NCBI GenBank assembly: GCA_016762995.1
Contig: JAESUT010000138.1
Location: 1-5,140, forward strand
Source of the DNA: Gammaproteobacteria bacterium
GTDB lineage: Bacteria > Pseudomonadota > Gammaproteobacteria > Pseudomonadales > Pseudohongiellaceae
Direction: 5' to 3'
DNA length: 5,140 nucleotides
Shown piece by piece: positions 1-5,055 of this stretch. Below the pieces are notes generated by a model, which saw only the letters and a program-made list of their open reading frames with translations, did no database searches and had not been told where the DNA came from. Every line of letters begins with the position of its first letter. Position 1 is the stretch's first letter. The position numbers and the translations under genes were made by a program.

Positions 1-65
1 CTGCCTAGCGCGAAAACGATAACGTGTTACTTTGGCGGACGTTGGCGGCTAAGTCACTCGCTTTT

Positions 66-1232
66 TTAGTACGAGCGCGGCAAACCTAACACGTGTTCTG
101 AGACAAAATTTAGAATCATTTCCTGAGAGATGGGCGCGAGCTTCATCAATCTTGCCTCGCGCCAGTAACGCTCAACATGGTATTCCCTCGCGTAACCAAA
201 GCCGCCGTGTGTTTGTATCGCCGCATCCGCTGCAAAGAATCCAGCCTCGGCCGCCAGCCACTTCGCCATATTTGCCTCAGCGCCACAAGGCTGGCCGTTA
301 TCTATTAGCCAAGCTGCCTTCTTGTTCATCAGATCAGCCGCATCCAATCTCATGCGGGCCTCTGCCAAAGGAAAGGCAATGCCTTGATTCTTGCCGATAG
401 GACGGTTGAAGACGACGCGCTCATTCGCGTATTGAACTGCACGGCGCAATGCTGCCCTGCCAATACCAATCGCCTCTGCGGCAATAAGAATGCGTTCCGC
501 GTTCAAGCCATCGAGCAGATAGCGAAAACCCTCACCTTCTTCTCCTACCCTGTCCTCGATTGAGACTTTCAGATCGTCATACACAACTTCGCAGGTACGA
601 ACCGCGTTGCGACCGAGTTTTTCAATCGCCGAGATGGATACCTCCGGCTTCTGTAGTTCAGCCAGCAACAGTGTCATGCCATCGGTCTTGCGTTTCACTT
701 TGTCTTTTGGCGTGGTGCGCACCAACAACAATACTCGCTCCGATTCAAACGCCTTAGTCGTCCAGACCTTTCGTCCTCTGACCAGGTAATGATCACCGTG
801 TTTTCTTGCAAAGGTTTCGATTGACGTTGTATCACTGCCCGCATTCGGCTCTGTGACACCGAAGGCGACTTGCAGCTCACCGCTAGCAACCGCCGGCAGA
901 TATTTTTCCCGCATTGCTTCGCTGCCGTGTTTTACGACTGGATGCATGCCAAAGATTGATAGGTGTAGCGGCGTTGCACCGTTCATTGCAGCACCAGAAG
1001 CCGCGACTTCTTCTAGCACAATTGCGGCTCCTTGAATGCCCTTTCCAGCGCCGCCGTATTTTTCAGGCATGGCTATGCCAATCCAGCCCGCCTTCGCCAC
1101 TTCGTTAAAGAAGTCTATTGGGAATTCTTTCTCGGAATCGCACCGCATCCAATAATCGTCGGGATAGGCAGTGCAGAGTTTGCGAATCGATTCTCGAATC
1201 AGGCCTTGTTCTTGTGTCTCCGTAAAATCCAC
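66..1232 (-). CDS. Acyl-CoA dehydrogenase family protein (FAD-dependent)
   Basis: Full-length member of the acyl-CoA dehydrogenase family (388 aa, usual 380-400). These soluble FAD enzymes make an alpha,beta double bond in an acyl-CoA and pass electrons to ETF. Seen: helical N-domain from residue 1; FAD/substrate signature TEPNAGSD at 127-134; KVWTTKA at 155-161; the FNRPIGKNQ segment (275-283) of the C-terminal helical domain; THGGFGY at 341-347. The C-terminal Tyr-Glu-Gly-Thr motif, which holds the catalytic Glu of short- and medium-chain enzymes, reads A-P-I-S (366-369). Glu246 in N-A-E-R sits roughly where isovaleryl- and long-chain enzymes keep their base, so it may be the catalytic residue (inference). 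Start is GTG, 6 bases after the lyase stop, with AGGGAG upstream. It is the last gene of the leftward operon. The substrate is unknown; its place beside C5-dicarboxyl-CoA enzymes suggests a branched dicarboxyl-CoA. It is much shorter than methylsuccinyl-CoA dehydrogenase Mcd as I recall it (about 550 aa), so it is not a plain Mcd. Confidence 0.95.
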   Translation of the reverse strand: MDFTETQEQGLIRESIRKLCTAYPDDYWMRCDSEKEFPIDFFNEVAKAGWIGIAMPEKYGGAGKGIQGAAIVLEEVAASGAAMNGATPLHLSIFGMHPVVKHGSEAMREKYLPAVASGELQVAFGVTEPNAGSDTTSIETFARKHGDHYLVRGRKVWTTKAFESERVLLLVRTTPKDKVKRKTDGMTLLLAELQKPEVSISAIEKLGRNAVRTCEVVYDDLKVSIEDRVGEEGEGFRYLLDGLNAERILIAAEAIGIGRAALRRAVQYANERVVFNRPIGKNQGIAFPLAEARMRLDAADLMNKKAAWLIDNGQPCGAEANMAKWLAAEAGFFAADAAIQTHGGFGYAREYHVERYWREARLMKLAPISQEMILNFVSEHVLGLPRSY

Positions 1233-1238
1233 GACTAA

Positions 1239-2129
1239 TTAACTCCCTGAATCATTAAGCCGCGCGAGCGCCAATACTTGCTGCGCACGCTTGAGGTGGG
1301 GCACATCGACCATCTCGCCGTCGAATTTAAAGGCCATTTTACCTAGAGCTTGCTGTGCCTCAAATGCCGACACCAGAGCGGCTGCCTTTTCTATCTCAGC
1401 CGCACTTGGCGTGAACGCTGCATTCACAATATCGATCTGATTTGGATGAATAGTCAGCTTCGCGGTGAAACCCATGTCCGCTGCCGCCTTGCTTTCTTGC
1501 TCAAGACCTTTGGTGTTTTTAATATCGACATACACAGCATCGATCGGCTGCACTTTGGCCGCCACTGCAGCGAGCAGGCACATCGAACGCACAAAGCTAA
1601 ACACGTCCAGGTAATTTCCTTGTTCATCGCGCTTTGCTCTCGCACCAAGGGAGACAGACAAGTCCTCCGCACCCCAGGTGACTCCGTCAACACGCTCATG
1701 GTTTACCATTTCCGCGAGGTTAAATACCGCCGCTGCCATCTCGGTGCCAATCAACAACAGTTTAATGTCGCTGTAGTCCGCACCGGTGATTTTTTCCTGA
1801 TTGATGATCAACTGATCAACGGCATGCACCGCCTTCAGGTCTAACACTTTTGGCAATACGATGCCGTCGGGCCGGTGTTGCAACACCGCCTCCAAATCGT
1901 CCCTACCCCATTCTGAATCCATTGGGTTTATACGAACGAGTTTTTCTTGGTTCTTGAAATCGGCATGGGCTAGCCATTCACAGACTTCATCTCGAGCCAT
2001 AGCTTTTCGCTCCGGCGTTACCGAGTCTTCTAAGTCGAGAATTAAAGAATCAGCCGCAAGACCTAAGGCCTTGTTTAGCATCTTGTCATTACCACCGGGG
2101 ACGAAGTGAATCGATCTTCGCAATGTCAT
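1239..2129 (-). CDS. HpcH/HpaI aldolase/citrate lyase family CoA-ester lyase (CitE-like; probable citramalyl-CoA lyase)
   Basis: CitE-like lyase of 296 aa, the normal length for stand-alone CoA-ester lyases. These Mg2+-dependent TIM-barrel enzymes cleave beta-hydroxyacyl-CoA thioesters such as malyl-, beta-methylmalyl- or citramalyl-CoA. Seen: N-terminal RRSIHFVPGG (4-13); LDLEDSV (31-37); Arg66 in R-I-N; VLPK (91-94); the likely Mg2+ ligands Glu130 (in G-T-E-M) and Asp156 (in GAEDLS); the IHPNQ motif (227-231) near the CoA pocket. The start is ATG with GAGGAG 6 bases upstream. It lies between the MaoC and dehydrogenase genes in the leftward operon. Beside a class III CoA-transferase and an Ich/Meh-like hydratase, the best role is (S)-citramalyl-CoA -> acetyl-CoA + pyruvate, the last step of itaconate breakdown (Ccl). 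L-malyl- or beta-methylmalyl-CoA lyase activity is an alternative; the family assignment is firm, the substrate is inferred. Confidence 0.93.
   Translation of the reverse strand: MTLRRSIHFVPGGNDKMLNKALGLAADSLILDLEDSVTPERKAMARDEVCEWLAHADFKNQEKLVRINPMDSEWGRDDLEAVLQHRPDGIVLPKVLDLKAVHAVDQLIINQEKITGADYSDIKLLLIGTEMAAAVFNLAEMVNHERVDGVTWGAEDLSVSLGARAKRDEQGNYLDVFSFVRSMCLLAAVAAKVQPIDAVYVDIKNTKGLEQESKAAADMGFTAKLTIHPNQIDIVNAAFTPSAAEIEKAAALVSAFEAQQALGKMAFKFDGEMVDVPHLKRAQQVLALARLNDSGS
1243..1248 (-). promoter_or_regulatory. Ribosome binding site for the acyl-CoA dehydrogenase gene
   Basis: On the minus strand AGGGAG lies 10 bases before the GTG start. It sits inside the last codons of the upstream lyase gene, so initiation is probably coupled to translation of that gene. 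It supports the GTG start at 1232; no nearby in-frame ATG competes. Spacing is slightly long. Confidence 0.6.
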
Positions 2130-2135
2130 GTATCA

Positions 2136-2141
2136 CTCCTC
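2136..2141 (-). promoter_or_regulatory. Ribosome binding site for the CoA-ester lyase gene
   Basis: GAGGAG on the minus strand, 6 bases before the ATG at 2129. It is a strong Shine-Dalgarno match with ideal spacing and fixes the start. It lies in the 46-base gap after the MaoC stop; I see no terminator hairpin there, so cotranscription with the MaoC gene is likely. Confidence 0.75.
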
Positions 2142-2175
2142 GCTACTGCACTTGAACTAGTCTTGTACAGGCTAT

Positions 2176-2628
2176 TCATTTTGGTAGCCGCAGCATCATG
2201 CCCTTTCTAATGCACTCACAAACAATTTCGCCTCGCTGATTGATACCCAGATGCTCGAACCAAACGATGCCTCTATCAGGCTTAGTTTTAGATTCTCGTT
2301 TATCTACGATTTTCGTTTGCGCGCGCAGAGTATCGCCGATAAAAACAGGATTAGGAAACTCCACCTTGTCCATTCCAAGATTACCGATCGTTGTGCCTAA
2401 AGTTGTATCACCAACCGACAAACCAACCACTAGGCCAAGCGTAAAATAGCTATTCACTATTATCTGACCGAACTGTGTTGTTTTCGCAAACTCAGCATCA
2501 ATATGCAACGGCTGCGGGTTATGGGTCATAGTGCAGAAGGTTAAATTATCAGACTCTGTCACCGTACGGTGAGGCTGATGCTCAAACAGCATTCCGACCT
2601 CTAGCTCTTCAAAATACTTTCCTTTCAC
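2176..2628 (-). CDS. MaoC family dehydratase (single-hotdog (R)-specific enoyl-CoA hydratase type)
   Basis: A 150-aa single-hotdog MaoC protein, the usual size of the small (R)-specific enoyl-CoA hydratases, which work as dimers and add water to a trans-enoyl-CoA. Seen: KYFEELEVGM near the N-terminus (4-13), typical of MaoC proteins; the hydratase-2 region T-H-N-P-Q-P-L-H-I-D at 35-44, with His42 as expected catalytic His; the FGQIIVNSYFT segment (53-63) matching the usual Gly/Val-rich stretch after it; a central FPNPVFIGDT (91-100). Counting back from His42, the usual catalytic Asp of PhaJ-type enzymes falls on Asn37, a noteworthy change. The start is GTG with GGAG 7 bases upstream; the nearby upstream ATG is out of frame. 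It is the first gene of the leftward operon. Probable role: hydration of an unsaturated C5-dicarboxyl-CoA (itaconyl- or mesaconyl-CoA), inferred from the neighbours. It is too short for the two-domain mesaconyl-C1-CoA hydratase Mch. Confidence 0.93.
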   Translation of the reverse strand: MKGKYFEELEVGMLFEHQPHRTVTESDNLTFCTMTHNPQPLHIDAEFAKTTQFGQIIVNSYFTLGLVVGLSVGDTTLGTTIGNLGMDKVEFPNPVFIGDTLRAQTKIVDKRESKTKPDRGIVWFEHLGINQRGEIVCECIRKGMMLRLPK

Positions 2629-2635
2629 TGTTAAT

Positions 2636-2639
2636 CTCC
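2636..2639 (-). promoter_or_regulatory. Ribosome binding site that selects the GTG start of the MaoC gene
   Basis: GGAG on the minus strand, 7 bases before GTG at 2628. The only close ATG (first base 2651) is in another frame, so this site decides the GTG start. Confidence 0.65.
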
Positions 2640-2672
2640 AGCTACGTTCATGGGCGCTACCACTACTGTTTC

Positions 2673-2735
2673 AAGATGGTTTTGAGATAGTTCTGAGATA
2701 GCTCTGAGATAGTTCTAAGACAGGCTTCGAGATAC
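2673..2735. repeat. Degenerate tandem repeat, 11-base period, six units
   Basis: On the plus strand the core GAGATAG begins at 2684, 2695 and 2706 exactly; variants are AAGATGG at 2673, AAGACAG at 2717 and GAGATAC at 2729. The spacing is 11 bases except for the last step, which is 12. The commonest unit reads GTTCTGAGATA. A period of one helical turn puts every copy on the same face of the DNA, as in arrays of sites for a cooperatively binding protein. It is not a multiple of three and no reading frame covers it, so it is not coding. It lies 45 bases upstream of the MaoC start, either downstream of or overlapping the leftward promoter. Replication slippage without function is the alternative. 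Confidence 0.85.
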
Positions 2736-2747
2736 TTTTCTAAGCTT

Positions 2748-2776
2748 ATTTTATTGGCTTCTTGTACTATCATCCA
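2748..2776 (-). promoter_or_regulatory. Candidate sigma-70 promoter for the leftward operon
   Basis: Minus strand: -10 TAAAAT (2753-2748, 5 of 6 to consensus) preceded at 17 bases by a weak -35 TGGATG (2776-2771, 3 of 6). The predicted start near 2741 gives a leader of about 113 bases that would contain the whole 11-base repeat array. Its -35 overlaps the territory of the rightward promoter. The prediction is by eye and rests mainly on the -10. Confidence 0.4.
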
Positions 2777-2790
2777 TTAGATTCTATCAA
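2762..2790 (+). promoter_or_regulatory. Candidate sigma-70 promoter for the rightward operon
   Basis: TTGTAC (2762-2767) and TATCAA (2785-2790) are separated by exactly 17 bases; they match consensus at 3 and 4 of 6 positions. The start would be near 2797, inside the palindrome at 2795-2810, leaving a leader of about 63 bases. Weak elements are compatible with a promoter that needs an activator. Confidence 0.4.
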
Positions 2791-2794
2791 GTTA

Positions 2795-2810
2795 GCACCC
2801 TTTAAGGTGC
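2795..2810. promoter_or_regulatory. Palindrome at the predicted rightward transcription start (operator candidate)
   Basis: GCACC-CTTTAA-GGTGC is a perfect 5-base inverted repeat around 6 central bases. Its position, directly after the predicted -10, is where a repressor dimer would block initiation. It could also form a small hairpin at the 5' end of the mRNA. It is not followed by a T-run, so it is not a terminator. Confidence 0.4.
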
Positions 2811-2840
2811 CCGGATAGTTAGAGAGCGCTAGGAAAAGCT

Positions 2841-2846
2841 GAGGAG
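2841..2846 (+). promoter_or_regulatory. Possible ribosome binding site for the hotdog hydratase gene, with long spacing
   Basis: GAGGAG is the only Shine-Dalgarno-like sequence before the ATG at 2860, but 13 bases separate them, more than the usual 5-10. No in-frame start codon lies between; a GTG at 2846 is out of frame. The family-typical segment W-I-G-R begins at residue 12, so the ATG at 2860 is still the best start. Confidence 0.45.
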
Positions 2847-2859
2847 TGTTAAGCCCACA

Positions 2860-3726
2860 ATGCAAAATGGTTCAGAACAGCAATTCCAAGAATGGATAGG
2901 CAGGGTACAGTCCACGTCAAGCACCCTAACAACAGCACCTATGGAAGGCCTCGCCGCCACTCTGGACCGGCCTGATACTGCCTTTTCACTTGGCGATGCG
3001 CTGCCCCCGCTGTGGCACTGGTTGTACTTTCTGCAGACTTCAAAGCAATCTCAGATTGCGAAAGATGGACATCCACACCGCGGCGACTTTCTACCACCCA
3101 TTCCCCTGCCGCGACGCATGTGGGCCGGGAGTAGATTGAACTTCATCCGGCCTTTAATAGTTGGCGAAAGCATTCAACGCACTTCCACGATTAAGTCGAT
3201 TACATTAAAACAAGGTCGATCCGGCAAACTTGGCTTTGTCTGCGTAGCACATGAGCTATCCGACAGCTTGGGCACCGCGCTAATCGAAGAACATGATATC
3301 GTCTATAGGGACCTACCCAGCGGCAACGTCTCTGCGAAAGCACCTCTCAAGGCCGACGAAGACTTCGACTTTGCACGGACCGTCACTCCAGATCCGGTTC
3401 TGTTGTTTCGTTACTCTGCTCTGACTTTTAACGGCCATAGAATTCACTATGACCGAACCTATGCCAAGGATGTAGAGTCCTACCCCGGACTCGTTGTACA
3501 TGGCCCACTACTCGCTACTTATCTGCTGGAATTACTCAACGACAATTACCCCAATGCAGCCTTAGCGAACTTCAGCTTCAAGGCGATAAAACCGGTATTT
3601 GATATCGAATCATTTCAGGTTTGTGGCACTAAACCGGACGACACGGGTACCGCGAAGCTTTGGATTGCAGACAACGCCGGCAATCTTTGCATGGAAGCAT
3701 GGGCAGTGCTGGCCAAGACGCAATGA
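2860..3726 (+). CDS. FAS1-like/HTD2-type hotdog hydratase (itaconyl-CoA or mesaconyl-C4-CoA hydratase family; MaoC N-terminal dehydratase domain)
   Basis: A 288-aa double-hotdog protein of the HTD2/FAS1-like dehydratase group, whose relatives include mesaconyl-C4-CoA hydratase (Meh) of Chloroflexus and the itaconyl-CoA hydratase (Ich) of Pseudomonas. Seen: N-terminal WIGRVQ (12-17) and L-A-A-T-L-D-R-P (31-38); a first hotdog about 40-150, with GDALPPLWHW (45-54) and the RMWAGSRLNF stretch (86-95); a second hotdog about 165-285 carrying the active-site motif N-G-H-R-I-H-Y-D (191-198) and LVVHGPL (211-217). No signal peptide or membrane segment, so cytosolic. Likely reaction: hydration of itaconyl-CoA or mesaconyl-C4-CoA to citramalyl-CoA, which the lyase in the divergent operon would split. 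Its TGA overlaps the ATG of the CoA-transferase (ATGA), so the two are translated together. Family confidence is high; the choice of substrate rests on context. Confidence 0.93.
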   Translation: MQNGSEQQFQEWIGRVQSTSSTLTTAPMEGLAATLDRPDTAFSLGDALPPLWHWLYFLQTSKQSQIAKDGHPHRGDFLPPIPLPRRMWAGSRLNFIRPLIVGESIQRTSTIKSITLKQGRSGKLGFVCVAHELSDSLGTALIEEHDIVYRDLPSGNVSAKAPLKADEDFDFARTVTPDPVLLFRYSALTFNGHRIHYDRTYAKDVESYPGLVVHGPLLATYLLELLNDNYPNAALANFSFKAIKPVFDIESFQVCGTKPDDTGTAKLWIADNAGNLCMEAWAVLAKTQ

Positions 3727-4910
3727 GCAACACACCCCCGCTGCAGGGTATAACGGTAGTATCACTCGAGCACGCGATCGCCGCCCCCTTGTGCACAAGA
3801 CAACTCGCAGAACTTGGCGCGCGCGTTATTAAAATAGAACGAAGAAAGAGTGGAGACTTCGCACGCCACTACGATGATCGCGTACTGGGTCAATCCTCGC
3901 ATTTTGTCTGGACGAATAGATCCAAGCAAAGCCTTACGCTGGACTTAAAGCACAAGGACTCTGGGCAGATTTTGCAGAGGTTGCTGGAGTCGAGTGATGT
4001 ACTTGTACAAAATCTAGCACCAGGGGCAACCCGTAAGATGGGTCTGGATTTCGAGCAACTGCACGGCAAGTACGAAAAACTTATCGTCTGCAATATCTCC
4101 GGCTATGGTCCAGCTGGCCCCTTTGAGAACAAGAAGGCCTACGATCTCTTAGTGCAGGCCGAAGCCGGCTTCCTCAGCATCACCGGCACCCACAAAGAAT
4201 TGATTAAGAGCGGCATCTCCATAGCGGATATTGCAGCAGGCATGCAAGCGCAGACAGCGATACTAGCGGCCCTCATTCAACGCTCGAAGACCAACAAAGG
4301 CAGCAACATCGACATCTCCATGCTGGAGTCCATGGTCGAATGGATGGGATTCCCCCTAAACTACGCCTACGACGGTGCATCGGCACCTAGCAGAACCGGC
4401 TCAGATCACGCCAGCATCTACCCCTATGGTTCATTCACCACCCAAGACCGGAAAACCATCATGCTAGGCATTCAAAACGAGCGAGAATGGGCAGTATTCT
4501 GTGAAAGCATCCTCGAGCAACCTAGCCTCACCACCGATTCAAGATTTGCAACGAATGTCTCTCGCTCATCCAACCGAGAAGCCTTAAAAGCGATAATCGA
4601 GGAGAAATTCGCCTATTTCACCTCTGAGGAGGTAGCCACCAAACTGGACCATGCACAAATAGCCTTCGCGAATGTAAATACCATGCTAGATGTCTGGAAT
4701 CACCCTCAGCTTCACGCACTCAATCGCCTTATAGACACAGATACACCTATGGGAACCGTCAAAAGCTTCAAACCACCGGGAAATAACAGCAGTTATGAAC
4801 CTAGCTTGGGCCCAGTTCCGGCACTTGGGGAACACACCGCAGAAATCCTTGCAGATCTCGGCTTCAATGCCAGTGAAATCACCTATTTTCAAGAAAACGA
4901 AGTAGTTTAG
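3723..4910 (+). CDS. CaiB/BaiF (class III) CoA-transferase, probable itaconate/mesaconate CoA-transferase
   Basis: Class III CoA-transferase of 395 aa, the usual length (about 390-410). These enzymes move CoA from a donor such as succinyl-CoA to a carboxylate, through a mixed anhydride on a conserved Asp. Seen: the N-terminal segment L-E-H-A-I-A-A-P (15-22) and LGARVIKIER (31-40); SGDFARHYDD (43-52); Q-N-L-A-P-G (96-101); SGYGPAGPF (126-134) leading to the likely catalytic Asp141 in K-K-A-Y-D-L-L-V-Q; SITG just after 150; NIDISMLESM in the second half. The ATG at 3723 overlaps the hydratase stop by 4 bases. There is no clear ribosome binding site, which points to coupling. An open frame continues upstream to a TTG at 3660, but residues before ATG 3723 do not look like the family. 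Probable role: activation of itaconate (Ict) or mesaconate, or C1/C4 mesaconyl-CoA transfer (Mct). Closely similar families cannot be told apart by eye. Confidence 0.94.
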   Translation: MSNTPPLQGITVVSLEHAIAAPLCTRQLAELGARVIKIERRKSGDFARHYDDRVLGQSSHFVWTNRSKQSLTLDLKHKDSGQILQRLLESSDVLVQNLAPGATRKMGLDFEQLHGKYEKLIVCNISGYGPAGPFENKKAYDLLVQAEAGFLSITGTHKELIKSGISIADIAAGMQAQTAILAALIQRSKTNKGSNIDISMLESMVEWMGFPLNYAYDGASAPSRTGSDHASIYPYGSFTTQDRKTIMLGIQNEREWAVFCESILEQPSLTTDSRFATNVSRSSNREALKAIIEEKFAYFTSEEVATKLDHAQIAFANVNTMLDVWNHPQLHALNRLIDTDTPMGTVKSFKPPGNNSSYEPSLGPVPALGEHTAEILADLGFNASEITYFQENEVV

Positions 4911-4938
4911 AACCCGCTTCTCGTAGCGTCTAGGTCTG

Positions 4939-4955
4939 TGTTATTATGCCCGCGA
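4939..4955 (+). promoter_or_regulatory. Probable tRNA promoter: extended -10 with GC-rich discriminator
   Basis: TGT-TATTAT (4939-4947) is an extended -10 (TGn plus TATTAT, 5 of 6), followed by GCCCGCG, the GC-rich discriminator typical of stringently controlled rRNA and tRNA promoters. No good -35 stands 16-18 bases upstream (TTCTCG at 4918 is weak), which the extended -10 may offset. The start near 4954 would leave a leader of about 100 bases before the tRNA. Confidence 0.5.
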
Positions 4956-4979
4956 TTTTTGGTTAGGTGGATTGGAGGC

Positions 4980-5000
4980 TCGACTCAGTATTTGGGTCGG
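4980..5000 (+). other. Small hairpin in the tRNA leader
   Basis: CGACTCA (4981-4987) pairs with TGGGTCG (4993-4999) over a 5-base loop, with one G-U pair; T4980 and G5000 can add another wobble. Not followed by a T-run, so unlikely to be a terminator. Possibly a structure in the tRNA precursor. Confidence 0.35.
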
Positions 5001-5028
5001 CATTAGAGATAACCTGCCAATTAATTGC

Positions 5029-5045
5029 TCGAATCCAAGATTCGA
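5029..5045 (+). other. Perfect 7-base inverted repeat just upstream of the tRNA
   Basis: TCGAATC-CAA-GATTCGA is a perfect 7-base stem with a 3-base loop, ending 10 bases before the tRNA and followed by AAAAG. It may fold in the precursor RNA close to the 5' processing site. The motif resembles part of a tRNA T-arm, but no tRNA body surrounds it. Confidence 0.4.
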
Positions 5046-5055
5046 AAAAGATCAC

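Noticed and set aside
1..65. Terminator or small gene after the acyl-CoA dehydrogenase
   Set aside because: I find no stem followed by a T-run in the direction of transcription and no credible frame. There is a short direct repeat TTGGCGG (twice, 10 bases apart), too small to interpret.
88..97. Perfect 10-base palindrome AACACGTGTT
   Set aside because: It lies in the coding sequence for the conserved C-terminal end of the dehydrogenase and is explained by the codons there.
1350..1844. 164-aa open frame on the plus strand
   Set aside because: It runs antisense inside the clearly coding CitE-like lyase gene, shows no recognisable family features and is best explained as a shadow frame. The other short frames at 152-400, 560-1035, 1861-2109, 3313-3501 and 3890-4093 are likewise shadows.
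2673..2735. CRISPR array or integrase/plasmid iterons
   Set aside because: Units of 11 bases without unique spacers cannot be CRISPR, and no rep or integrase gene is nearby, so an origin reading is unsupported.
2795..2810. GCACC/GGTGC hairpin as an intrinsic terminator
   Set aside because: Stem of only 5 bases with no T-run on either strand, located at the predicted transcription start and not after a gene.
3660..3722. 21-residue N-terminal extension of the CoA-transferase from a TTG start
   Set aside because: The extension overlaps the end of the hydratase in another frame and does not resemble the family; the ATG at 3723 in ATGA gives a normal length and N-terminus.
66..4910. Complete Chloroflexus-type mcl-mch-mct-meh set (glyoxylate assimilation)
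   Set aside because: Only one lyase is present and it is shorter than Mcl, and the 150-aa MaoC is too short for the two-domain Mch. The Meh-like and transferase genes fit, but the set does not.
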